From a bacterium (lineage in GTDB: Bacteria > Krumholzibacteriota > Krumholzibacteriia > LZORAL124-64-63), in contig JADJYS010000001.1 in NCBI GenBank assembly GCA_016719645.1, positions 1-64,000 on the forward strand: a DNA stretch of 64,000 nucleotides, in the 5' to 3' direction. Shown piece after piece: positions 1 through 7,724 of the stretch. Under the pieces are notes generated by a model, which was not told where the DNA came from, ran no database searches, and saw only the letters and a list, made by a program, of their open reading frames with translations. A program made the translations under genes and the position numbers. Position 1 is the first letter of the stretch. Each line of letters begins with the position of its first letter.

Positions 1-316
1 GCCGAGCTGGCTGCGGACCTCGACGGTCTTGGTGGTGCGCAGCACGCCGTCGGCGAAGACCGGGATCACCAGGGCGCCGCGGTGCACGGCCCCGACGTCG
101 ACCTTTGATGGCCTTCTCGCGCTTGGGCTCGTCGGCCTCGGCGCCGGCGGTGTCGGCGGCGGCGGCCGCCGCCGTGCTGTCGGCGCCGGCGGCGCCGTCG
201 CCGGCCTTGTCGCCGGCGCAGCCGGCCATCACCAGCAGCAGGAGCGCGAACGGCAGGATCGTGGCCGGAACGGCGGTCCGGCGCGGGTCGGCGTCGGGGC
301 GGCGTTGGTTCTTCAC
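1..316 (-). CDS. RND efflux periplasmic adaptor (membrane fusion protein), 5' part only, frameshifted
   Basis: The gene reads from a GTG at 316 (AGGAG 8 nt upstream) and runs off the left edge of the window. It begins with a lipoprotein signal: basic residues, a Leu-rich stretch and MAGC with Cys33 as probable lipid acceptor, then an Ala/Asp-rich linker. The conserved start of the adaptor domain (VDVGAVHRGALVIPVF, then TVEVRSQL) lies one frame over. One extra base in the T run at 104-106 explains this and is most likely an assembly error. Adaptors of this family bridge an inner-membrane RND or ABC pump to an outer-membrane channel. The partner genes would lie to the left, outside the window. 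The family call rests on the first strands only. Confidence 0.6.
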   Translation of the reverse strand, partial: MKNQRRPDADPRRTAVPATILPFALLLLVMAGCAGDKAGDGAAGADSTAAAAAADTAGAEADEPKREKAIKGRRRGRAPRRPGDPGLRRRRAAHHQDRRGPQPAR

Positions 317-351
317 GGGCACCTCTCCTCTGCGGTCGCGACGTCGTCGGT

Positions 352-1560
352 TCAGCGCACGATCCGGCAACTGATGATCTCCATGGGGGCGACGTCGGCC
401 GCCGCGTCGGTCTCTTCGCCGGCGCCCATGCCGGCCAGGAACGCGTCCCAGAAGTTGAGCACCAGCACGGCCCGGTCCGGCGAGATCAGGAAGAGCTGGT
501 CCTTGAGGCCGTCGGCGTCGGCGTGCACGCGGACCTGACGGTCGAAGGCGCCCTTGGCGTCGAAGACGTCGTAGGTCAGCATGACGCCGTCGGGCTGTCC
601 GCGCTGGCCGCGGCCGGAGAGGATCCAGACCGAGCCGTCGTCGAGCACGGTGAGGCTCTGGATGTGCGGCTCGGAGTCGGCCACCTTGACCGGCGGCGGC
701 ACGGGGTAGTTGCGGGCCTGGGCCTTCAGCAGCGATTCGGCGCGGTCGTGGTCGGCGCGGTCGCGCGCCAGCGGCGTGTAGGGGCGCTCGAAGGTGCCCA
801 GCAGCTTGCCGTCCGCGGCGTGCCGCTCCACGAGGTAGCGGTCGCGGTGGGGGCCGCGTAGACCTCGCCGTTGGGCGCGAGGCCCCAGCGCGTCCAGACG
901 AAGTCCACGGCCAGCTCGTCCAGGACCATGTTGCCGAAGTCCTGCACGGCGGTCTTGGCGACGATCGTGCCCAGCGTCGAGCCGTCGGGGCGCACGCCGT
1001 CCAGGAAGTAGGTCTGGTTCAGCTTGCCCGCGGCGAAGGTCTGACGGATGCCGCACAGCGCCGTGGTGCCGCCGCGGCTGTTGCCGCCGACCAGCACCGC
1101 GAAGCCGCCGGCCGCGGGGTCGCCGGCCTGGAAGGGGAAGGCGCCCGCGGGGTTCCCGCGCGGTCGAGCTGCACGATCTTGCCGGGAACACCTGCACCAC
1201 GGCCAGCTTGCCGTCCGGCAGGAAGAAGGCGTCGGCCGGGCGGCGGAACTCGCCGGGGCCCTCGCCCTCGCGGCCGAGGGTGCCGGTGCGCCGGCCGTCG
1301 GGCGCGAAGACCGCGACCTCGGACAGCTGGCCGTCCAGGACGTAGAGGTTGCCCTTCTCGTCGGCGATGATCTGGGCGACGACCCCGAACAGGTTCGCGT
1401 CGTCGTCCTCGCCGCCGACGCGCCACACCTCCTGCAGCCGGACGTCGGCGACGCCGTGGCGCGGGGTCGCGGGGTTGGCCACGTGGGGGACCTCGGCGGC
1501 GGCGGCGCCTGCGGTCAGGCAGATCAGGATCGCGGCGAACAGGGTGCGGCGGCGGGGCAT
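352..1560 (-). CDS. Secreted NHL/6-bladed beta-propeller-like protein, interrupted by three indels
   Basis: Starts at ATG 1560 with GAGGAG upstream and a cleavable signal peptide (LFAAILICLTAGAAAAE). The body carries beta-propeller repeats: IIADEKGNLYVLDGQLSEVAVF, then GREGEGPGEFRRPADAFFLPDG, which is the GxGPGEF signature common in 6-bladed propeller proteins of FCB-type bacteria. The reading frame is broken three times. One base is missing near 1182 (GC run), one at 1155-1157 (C run) and one at 849-853 (G run). Adding one base at each site restores a continuous protein of about 403 residues ending ...EIISCRIVR. All three lie in short homopolymers, so sequencing error is more likely than a true pseudogene. 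Ligand and function are unknown. Confidence 0.6.
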   Translation of the reverse strand: MPRRRTLFAAILICLTAGAAAAEVPHVANPATPRHGVADVRLQEVWRVGGEDDDANLFGVVAQIIADEKGNLYVLDGQLSEVAVFAPDGRRTGTLGREGEGPGEFRRPADAFFLPDGKLAVVQVFPARSCSSTAREPRGRLPLPGRRPRGRRLRGAGRRQQPRRHHGAVRHPSDLRRGQAEPDLLPGRRAPRRLDAGHDRRQDRRAGLRQHGPGRAGRGLRLDALGPRAQRRGLRGPHRDRYLVERHAADGKLLGTFERPYTPLARDRADHDRAESLLKAQARNYPVPPPVKVADSEPHIQSLTVLDDGSVWILSGRGQRGQPDGVMLTYDVFDAKGAFDRQVRVHADADGLKDQLFLISPDRAVLVLNFWDAFLAGMGAGEETDAAADVAPMEIISCRIVR

Positions 1561-1685
1561 CGCGTCTCCTCGGGGAGGGGGTGGATCGATTCGGAGACAG
1601 CAGGACGGCGATCGGGGGGGATTGTTGCAGACCGTCGCGTCGGCCGCAAGCCTGCCGCGGGGCGGGCGCGCAGCAGGGGGGCGGG

Positions 1686-3674
1686 TCAGCGGCCGGAGCC
1701 GGCAGCCCAGGCCGCGAGGGCGCGGGCGGCGTCGGCCGCCGCCGCCGGCAACGGGCCGCGATGGACGGCGGCCACGAGGCCCGGGTGGGCCCGCTGCAGC
1801 GCGTCGAGCCGCTCGGTCTCGGGGCCGAACCCGGCCAGCAGCACGCGCCGGCCGGGCAGGGCGCCCGGCAGCCAGTCGATGACGGCGGACGCCTCGGCGG
1901 CGGCGGTGGGCGACCAGCGCCCCGGGGCGCCTTGCCCCGGACCGTCGTGCAGGGAGGGCAGGGCGGCGGCGCAGGCCCCGCCGTCCGCGGCGAGCGCCGC
2001 CAGCGCCTCGAAGACGCGGGCGGCCGTCGCGCCGCCCGGCTCCAGCAGCAGCAGGACGGGCGCCGCGGGGCCGTCGTGGGCGGGCGGCAAGGCCACGCGT
2101 ACGGGCAGCCAGCCGTCGCCGCCGGCGTCCAGGGCGGTCACGGTCACGCCGCCCTCCTGCAGCACCGAGGCGCCGCCGGCGCCGCGGCGCAGGCACTCCT
2201 CGACTTCCAGCACGGTCGCCAGCAGCGGCGCGGGGTCGCCGCGGCGATCGCGTTCGCTCAGGTCGGTGCGGATCAGGTCGAGCCGGTAGTCCACCGCCGG
2301 GCGGTCGACCGCCGCCAGCGACTTGGTGCGGTCGTGGGCGTCGCCGAACCACTCCTGGTCGAAGCGGGCCAGGCCGGTGAACCAGGCCAGGCGCGTGCCG
2401 TCGTCCAGGTCCAGCGCCGCTTCCAGCCGGTAGGGGCCCATCGTCAGCGCCGTGAGATCGGCCTCGCGCGACCAGGTGTTCAGGCCCGGGGCCAGCGTCA
2501 CGCGGCCGGAGGTGCCGCCCGACGCGACGAGTTCGTGCCCCTCGGTGTCGCCGACGCCGGTGATCAGCCGGCCGGAACCGCCGGCAGGGACCCAGGCCGC
2601 GATCGTGAAGCCCAGGGGCCGGGCGCCGACGACCGAGCTGGTGACCCGTCCCTGCAGGCGCGGCCGTTCGCCGCCCGGCGGCAGCGTCAGCGGCAGGAAG
2701 CGCCGCGGCCCCGGGCGGGGGTCGGCCCGGCGGGGATCCCGGACGAGCAGCGCCGTGAGCGTCCGCCCGGCGTCGTCGCGCCGGTGGTGGGCGACGTTCA
2801 CGCCGAAGAGCGTGTCGGCCGGCGGCGCGTAGGGAGCCAGGTAGCTCCAGGGCACGTCCGCCTGCAGGACGCGGCGGCCGTCCACGTCGCGCCAGGCGGG
2901 CGCCAGTTCCAGGACGGCCAGATCGAGCTGCCGCCCGGGCTGCGCGAGCACGCGGCCGGAGGGCGCGGCGCCCCCGGCGTCGAAGGCGAAGCGCCAGACC
3001 CGCGCCGTGTCGTACACCCCGGCGGAGTCGGGCGCCGCGAGCGTCAGTTCCAGCGACGGCGCCGCCGCGCCCGCGGCCCGCAGGTGCCATCCCGCGTCGT
3101 CGACCATCAGCGACAGCCGCAGGGGCGGCGCGTCGCCCTGCAGCGCGATCAGGGGGCCCGGATCGAACCAGACGCCCCAGCGCGGGTGCAGCGCGCGGGC
3201 GGCGGCGTCGCCGGCCAGGCGGCGCTCGAGGTCGGCGATCAGGTGGACGAAGCCGGGGTCGGCGCGCAGCGCGCCCAGGTCGGGGTCCTCGCGCAGGCGG
3301 CGGGGGTCGTCGAAGCCGCTCGCGACGGCGGCGCGGGCCGCGTCGAGCGCGGCCGCCGGCTCGGTCAGGCGGGCCGCGACGCAGGCGGCGTTGTAGTGCA
3401 GCAGGGGGTCGTCGGGCCGGCGCCGCAGCGCCTCGGCGATCAGCTCGCGGGCCGGCGCCAGGTCGCCCTCGCGCAGGCGGCGCCCGATCTCGCGCCGCAG
3501 GTCGTCGTCGCCGAGGCGCGCGGGCACGGGCGCGGCCGCGGCCGCCAGGGCGGCCAGCAGCGCGACCAGCAGGGCCAGCGCGGCCGGCGGCCGGGTCGGG
3601 GAGCGGCGGCGGACGGCAGGCGGCTCAGCTGGCGACGACGGCGGGGAAGGCGACGTCCACGGTGTCGCGGGCAA
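1686..3674 (-). CDS. Exported TPR-containing protein of unknown function
   Basis: The 662-residue product starts at TTG 3674, 7 nt after a GAGGAG that lies inside the end of ackA, so the two genes overlap by 50 nt. There is no ATG or GTG before the signal segment (ALALLVALLAALAAAAAP). Residues about 55-120 resemble one or two TPR units (PARELIAEALRRRPDDPLLH, YNAACVAARLTEPAAALDAA). The middle is beta-rich. The last ~200 residues look like a degenerate alpha/beta hydrolase fold (VLLLLEPGG, VLLAGFGPE) without an obvious nucleophile motif. Position downstream of pta-ackA suggests co-transcription, but no role in acetate metabolism can be read from the sequence. Confidence 0.6.
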   Translation of the reverse strand: MPATPWTSPSPPSSPAEPPAVRRRSPTRPPAALALLVALLAALAAAAAPVPARLGDDDLRREIGRRLREGDLAPARELIAEALRRRPDDPLLHYNAACVAARLTEPAAALDAARAAVASGFDDPRRLREDPDLGALRADPGFVHLIADLERRLAGDAAARALHPRWGVWFDPGPLIALQGDAPPLRLSLMVDDAGWHLRAAGAAAPSLELTLAAPDSAGVYDTARVWRFAFDAGGAAPSGRVLAQPGRQLDLAVLELAPAWRDVDGRRVLQADVPWSYLAPYAPPADTLFGVNVAHHRRDDAGRTLTALLVRDPRRADPRPGPRRFLPLTLPPGGERPRLQGRVTSSVVGARPLGFTIAAWVPAGGSGRLITGVGDTEGHELVASGGTSGRVTLAPGLNTWSREADLTALTMGPYRLEAALDLDDGTRLAWFTGLARFDQEWFGDAHDRTKSLAAVDRPAVDYRLDLIRTDLSERDRRGDPAPLLATVLEVEECLRRGAGGASVLQEGGVTVTALDAGGDGWLPVRVALPPAHDGPAAPVLLLLEPGGATAARVFEALAALAADGGACAAALPSLHDGPGQGAPGRWSPTAAAEASAVIDWLPGALPGRRVLLAGFGPETERLDALQRAHPGLVAAVHRGPLPAAAADAARALAAWAAGSGR

Positions 3675-4839
3675 TCATCAGCTCCTCGTTGGTGGGGACG
3701 ATCATGATCGCGACCCGCGACGACATCTTGCTGATGACGGCCTCGTCGCGCCGGGTGGCGTTCTTGAAGGGGTCCAGCAGGGCGCCGATGATCTCCAGGC
3801 CGCGGCAGGACCACTCGCGCACCAGCGAGTCGTTCTCGCCCACGCCGGCGGTGAAGACGATGCCGTCGACGCGGCCCAGGGCCACGGCGTAGGCGCCGAT
3901 GTACTTGCGGATGTGGTAGCAGTAGACCTCCAGGGCCAGGCGGCAGCGGTCGTTGCCGTTGGCGTACTCGCGCTCGACGTCGCGCAGGTCGCTCGAGACG
4001 CCGCTGATGCCCAACAGGCCGCTCTGCTTGTTCAGCATCTTCTCGACGGCGTCCACGCCCATGCCCAGGTTGCGCTCGAGGTGGCCGATGATGGCGGGGT
4101 CGATGTCGCCGCTGCGGGTGCCCATGACCAGGCCCTCCAGCGGCGTGAAGCCCATCGAGGTGTCGATGGACCGGCCGTTGCGCACCGCGGCGACCGAGGC
4201 GCCGTTGCCGAGGTGGCAGGTGATCAGGTTCGTCTCGGACGGGTCGCGGCCCAGCATCGCCGCCGCGCGCAGCGTCACGTAGCGGTGGCTGGTGCCGTGG
4301 AAGCCGTAGCGCCGGATGCGGTGCTTCTGGTACATCTCGTAGGGCAGCGGGTAGATGTACGAGGCGTCGGGCATGGTCTGGTGGAAGGCGGTGTCGAACA
4401 CGCCCACCATCGGCACGTCCGGCAGCACCGCCTGCGCGGCGCGGATGCCCACGATGTTCGGCGGGTTGTGCAGCGGCGCCAGCGAGGAGCACTCCTCGAG
4501 CGCGGCCATGACGTCGGGCGTGATCATGACGCTGCCGGCGTACTTCTCGCCGGCGTGCACCACGCGGTGGCCCACGGCCGCGATCTCGGCGTAGCTGCCG
4601 ATGACTCCGTGCACGGGGTCGGTCAGGGCCTCCAGCACGAGCGCGACGGCGGCCTTGTGGTCGGGGACGGGGCGCTCGACCACGACGTCCTGCCCGCCGG
4701 GCCGCTTGTAGACGTGGTTCCCCTCCTCCAGGCCGATGCGCTCGACCAGGCCCTTGGCCAGCAGGGTCTCGTGCTCCATCTCCAGGAGCTGGTACTTCAG
4801 CGAACTGCTGCCGCAGTTGATGACCAGGACGTTCTTCAC
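3625..4839 (-). CDS. ackA: Acetate kinase
   Basis: Converts acetyl phosphate plus ADP to acetate and ATP, the second step of the Pta-AckA pathway. The 404-residue length is normal for the family. Signature segments occur in order: NCGSSSLKYQ at the N terminus, GHRVVHAGEKY, FDTAFHQTMP, YGFHGTSHRYV, CHLGNGASVAAV, DTSMGFTPLEG, GTRSGDIDP and FTAGVGEN. The start is GTG 4839, whose GTGA overlaps the pta stop, indicating translational coupling. The reading frame is intact, unlike pta. The downstream TPR gene begins inside its last codons. Confidence 0.96.
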   Translation of the reverse strand: MKNVLVINCGSSSLKYQLLEMEHETLLAKGLVERIGLEEGNHVYKRPGGQDVVVERPVPDHKAAVALVLEALTDPVHGVIGSYAEIAAVGHRVVHAGEKYAGSVMITPDVMAALEECSSLAPLHNPPNIVGIRAAQAVLPDVPMVGVFDTAFHQTMPDASYIYPLPYEMYQKHRIRRYGFHGTSHRYVTLRAAAMLGRDPSETNLITCHLGNGASVAAVRNGRSIDTSMGFTPLEGLVMGTRSGDIDPAIIGHLERNLGMGVDAVEKMLNKQSGLLGISGVSSDLRDVEREYANGNDRCRLALEVYCYHIRKYIGAYAVALGRVDGIVFTAGVGENDSLVREWSCRGLEIIGALLDPFKNATRRDEAVISKMSSRVAIMIVPTNEELMIARDTVDVAFPAVVAS

Positions 4840-5853
4840 CTGTCGCCTCCGGACCTGTCGCCGCCGGCCTGCAGGGCGGTGATCGCCGCCACGTTGACGA
4901 TGTCCATGACGCTGCAGCCGCGCGAGAGGTCGTTGATGGGCTTGGCCATGCCCTGCATGACGGGGCCCACGGCCTCGGCGCCCGCCAGCCGCTGCACCAG
5001 CTTGTAGGCGATGTTGCCGGCGTCGAGGTCGGGGAAGATCAGCACGTTGGCGCGGCCGGCGACTGCGCTGCCCGGCGCCTTGCGCTCGCCGATGGCGGCG
5101 ACCAGGGCGGCGTCGGCCTGCAGTTCGCCGTCGACGGCGAGCCCGGGGGCGCGCTCGGCGAGGATCTCCCGCGCGCGCACCACCTTGTCGACGCCGGGGC
5201 CCGTGCCGCTGCCCTTGGTGGAGTAGCTCAGCAGGGCCAGGCGCGGTTCGAAGCCGCAGAGCGCGCGGGCGGTCGCGGCGCTGGCGACCGCGATGTCGGC
5301 CAGCTGGTCGGCGTCGGGGTCGGGGTTCACCGCGCAGTCGGCGAACACGATCATGCCGTCCTCGCCCAGCTTCCAGTCCGGGTTGACCATCACGAAGCAG
5401 CTCGAGACGATCTTGCAGCCGGGCGCGGTGCCGATGGCCTGGAAACCCGCGCGCAGCACGTCGCCGGTGCTGTTGACCGCGCCGGCGACCATGCCGTCGG
5501 CCAGGCCGGCCCCGACCATCAGCGCCCCGCAGAACAGCGGGTCGGCGGCCTGCAGGCGCGCCTCCTCGAGGGTCAGGCCCTTGTGGCGGCGGCGCTCGAA
5601 GAGCCGGCGCGGCCAGCGCCTCGCGGTCGGGGTGGTCGGCGGGGTCGACGACGCGCAGGTCGCCGCCGCGCAGGCCCAGGGCGCCGAGACGGTCCCAGAC
5701 GGCGCCCGGCGCGCCGAGCAGCACGACCTCGGCGACGCCCTCGTCGCGCAGCCTGACCGCGGCCTCCAGGGTGCGATCGTCGCCGCTCTCGGGCAGCACG
5801 ATGGTCTTGCGCAGGGCGGCGGCGTTGCGGCGAAGCCGGGCGGTGAAATCCAT
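4836..5853 (-). CDS. pta: Phosphate acetyltransferase (one-base frameshift)
   Basis: Interconverts acetyl-CoA and acetyl phosphate; with ackA it forms the acetate overflow and ATP-generating route. Starts at ATG 5853 with GAGGAG upstream (MDFTARLRRNAAALRKTIVLPESGDD). This is the short single-domain form of about 339 residues, without the P-loop N-terminal half of the long form. Family segments include GLADGMVAGAVNSTGD, YSTKGSGTGPGVDKV, LIFPDLDAGNIAYKL and GMAKPINDLSRGCS. The frame changes near 5605: an extra G turns the expected ALAARLFERRRHKG out of frame. Both halves are well conserved, so an assembly insertion is the likely cause. The GTGA overlap couples it to ackA. Confidence 0.92.
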
Positions 5854-5896
5854 GGCGGTCTCCTCGGTGGGCGCGCTTCGTTGGCGGTGCGGGGCA

Positions 5897-5925
5897 AATC
5901 TCGCTGGCAGCCGCGGGATTGTCAA
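5897..5925 (-). promoter_or_regulatory. Putative promoter of pta-ackA
   Basis: Minus strand: TTGACA (5925-5920), 17-nt spacer, GAGATT (5902-5897), about 45 nt before the pta ATG. The -35 is a perfect consensus in a very GC-rich background; the -10 is weak. Confidence 0.5.
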
Positions 5926-5928
5926 TCC
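5916..5928. promoter_or_regulatory. Palindrome overlapping the pta -35 (candidate operator)
   Basis: GGATTG-T-CAATCC is a perfect inverted repeat with a one-base centre. It lies across the putative -35 element of pta and 45 nt downstream of the Rrf2 gene. A repressor site is a plausible reading; which protein binds is not shown by the sequence. Confidence 0.4.
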
Positions 5929-5972
5929 GCTAACGTGGCGGGAACGGGCGTTTCGGGCGCGCCGGACGGCGT

Positions 5973-6437
5973 TCAGGCCAGCGGCAGCGCCCGTTCCACG
6001 AGCGCGGGGTCGGGGGCGCCGGACTGGAACTCGGGCAGCCGGTCGATGAGGTCCTGCAGGGTGAACGACTCCCAGAAGTCCTGGAGCTTCTGGTCGAGCA
6101 GGACCCAGATGGTGCGGGTGGTGCAGTCGTCGGCGCGCACGCAGGTCTCGGGGTGGGGCACGCACTCCACCAGGGGGGAGCGGCCCTCCAGGGCGCAGAA
6201 GATCTCCCAGAGCGAGATCTCGCGCGGCTCGCGCGTGAGGTAGTAGCCGCCGCGCACGCCCTTGCGGCTGCCGACCATGCCGGACTTGCGCAGCGAGGAG
6301 ACGAGCAGTTCGAGGTACTTGCGGCTGATTTCCTGGGTGTCGGCGATCGCGCTCAAGGGGACGGGGTCGTCGCCCTTGGTGACGGCGATCTGCAGCAGGG
6401 CGCGCAGGCCGTACCGGACCTTGGTGGTGATTCTCAT
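5973..6437 (-). CDS. Rrf2-family transcriptional regulator with three Fe-S-type cysteines
   Basis: A 154-residue protein starting at ATG 6437. It has the Rrf2 winged-helix N terminus (KVRYGLRALLQIA, SAIADTQEISRKYLELLVSS, GSRKGVRGGYYLTR), where the second helix region and the RGGY wing contact DNA. Cys92, Cys99 and Cys105 lie in the loop before the dimerisation helix. This nearly matches the Cys92/98/104 of IscR, so a [2Fe-2S] cluster is likely by analogy. It sits between nadE and pta, and its own promoter is at 6505-6477. The palindrome over the pta -35 makes pta-ackA the most obvious target, which is inference. The class (IscR, NsrR or RsrR-like) cannot be decided here. Confidence 0.9.
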   Translation of the reverse strand: MRITTKVRYGLRALLQIAVTKGDDPVPLSAIADTQEISRKYLELLVSSLRKSGMVGSRKGVRGGYYLTREPREISLWEIFCALEGRSPLVECVPHPETCVRADDCTTRTIWVLLDQKLQDFWESFTLQDLIDRLPEFQSGAPDPALVERALPLA

Positions 6438-6476
6438 GCGCGGGTCTCCTGGCTCGAGGTGGTCCCCTCTCGCCGA

Positions 6477-6505
6477 ACAATAGGAGCCGCGGGGGCGGGG
6501 GGCAA
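6477..6505 (-). promoter_or_regulatory. Putative promoter of the Rrf2 gene
   Basis: Minus strand: TTGCCC (6505-6500), 17-nt spacer, TATTGT (6482-6477), about 40 nt before the Rrf2 ATG. Confidence 0.45.
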
Positions 6506-6523
6506 GCCCCGCCGCCCCCCAGC

Positions 6524-7519
6524 CTATTTGACGATCTCGGGCACGGCGCCCACGAGCTGCGGCGGCAGGTGCAGGGGCAGCGTGGTGGCCCGTTTGCGCT
6601 CGATGTCGTGGAAGACGCGCTCGACCTGGACCGCGGTCAGGCCCAGGGCCGTCGCGGTCTCGTCCACGGACACGGCGTGGTTCTTGGCCCACAGCAGCAG
6701 GTCCATCTCGGCGTAGGGCAGCACGAAGTAGAACTCGTCCTGGCCCTGGGGCAGCGAGTAGGTGTCGGTCGTGGGCACGACCGAGCAGATGTCCTCGGGC
6801 AGCTTCAGGTGGCGCGCCAGCGCGTAGACCTGGGTCTTGTAGAGGTGGGCGATGGGCTTGATGTCCGCGGCGCCGTCGCCGTTCTTGACGAAGAAGCCCT
6901 GGTCGTACTCCAGCCGGTTGGGCGTGCCCAGCACGGCGTAGTTCAGCCGGTCGGCGTGGTAGTAGTCCATGGTCTTGCGGATGCGCTGCTTGAAGTTCGT
7001 GGCGGCGACGATCTGCAGGTAGGCCTGCAGCGGCAGCCGCACCTCGTGCATCGCGCCCTGCGGGTCCTGCACCACCAGCCGGTAGACGTTCATGCGGTCG
7101 GAGTCCATCAGGCCGGCCGGCAGGACGATCTTCGACTTCCAGCCCTCGCCGTACTGCGGGAAGACGGAGCGGATGGCCTCGTCGCGCCGCTCGTAGCAGC
7201 CGATGGCCCGCAGCGTCGGGGCGATGTCCTCGACCGCGTAGTCGATGCCCAGGTGCTGCGCGAGGCTCTCGCCCAGGCTGCGGCTGCGGGCGCTGGAGTC
7301 CAGCTCGGGCAGCATCAGGCCGAACACCTTCTTCGGGCCGAGCGCCTTGACCGCCAGGGCGGCGGTCACGCTGCTGTCGATGCCGCCGCTCATCGCCACC
7401 ACGGCGCCGCGCCGCAGCATCCGCCGCGACACCAGCTCGCGCAGGCGTTCGGAGATCTCGGCGACGGTCCGGTCCAGGTCCAGCTGCAGCACGTTGCGGT
7501 CGAACATACGGTCGGACAT
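6524..7519 (-). CDS. nadE: NAD(+) synthase, ammonia-dependent type
   Basis: Final step of NAD biosynthesis: amidation of deamido-NAD with ATP. The 331-residue protein carries the PP-loop MSGGIDSSVTAALAVKALG near residue 43, the substrate segment GTPNRLEYDQGFFVKNGDGAADIKPI and the PTTDTYSLPQGQDEF region. There is no N-terminal nitrilase-like glutaminase domain, so ammonia is the expected nitrogen donor. The protein is longer than the ~275-residue E. coli form because of an insertion around CYERRDEAIRSVFPQYGEG. Start: of two in-frame ATGs, 7519 has AAAGGG at good spacing, whereas 7527 abuts it. Transcribed away from the SUMF1-like lipoprotein gene. Confidence 0.9.
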   Translation of the reverse strand: MSDRMFDRNVLQLDLDRTVAEISERLRELVSRRMLRRGAVVAMSGGIDSSVTAALAVKALGPKKVFGLMLPELDSSARSRSLGESLAQHLGIDYAVEDIAPTLRAIGCYERRDEAIRSVFPQYGEGWKSKIVLPAGLMDSDRMNVYRLVVQDPQGAMHEVRLPLQAYLQIVAATNFKQRIRKTMDYYHADRLNYAVLGTPNRLEYDQGFFVKNGDGAADIKPIAHLYKTQVYALARHLKLPEDICSVVPTTDTYSLPQGQDEFYFVLPYAEMDLLLWAKNHAVSVDETATALGLTAVQVERVFHDIERKRATTLPLHLPPQLVGAVPEIVK

Positions 7520-7571
7520 TCCAGTCATCCCTTTCGCGGGCGGGTGCGTGTCGTCGGAAATGCAGGCTCCC

Positions 7572-7600
7572 AGGGTAATCGCACACCCGCCGGGTGTCGA
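7572..7600 (-). promoter_or_regulatory. Putative nadE promoter with a palindrome in the spacer
   Basis: Minus strand: TCGACA (7600-7595), 17-nt spacer, TACCCT (7577-7572). The spacer contains ACACCCG-C-CGGGTGT (7583-7597), a perfect 7-bp inverted repeat between -35 and -10, a typical place for a repressor operator. No regulator is identified. Confidence 0.4.
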
Positions 7601-7638
7601 CCGGATTCTCCCGGCGCGGCGCCCGCGCCGATATTGAC

Positions 7639-7667
7639 TTGAGCCGGACGGGCGCGGGCGCGATAAT
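7639..7667 (+). promoter_or_regulatory. Putative promoter of the SUMF1-like lipoprotein gene
   Basis: TTGAGC (7639-7644), 17-nt spacer, GATAAT (7662-7667), 57 nt before the ATG. A second TTGACT (7634-7639) is too far away for normal spacing. Confidence 0.5.
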
Positions 7668-7724
7668 GGCCCACCGTCGGCGCCCCGCGCCGGCGACCGC
7701 GGCCACCGAGGACGGAGTGCGAGC

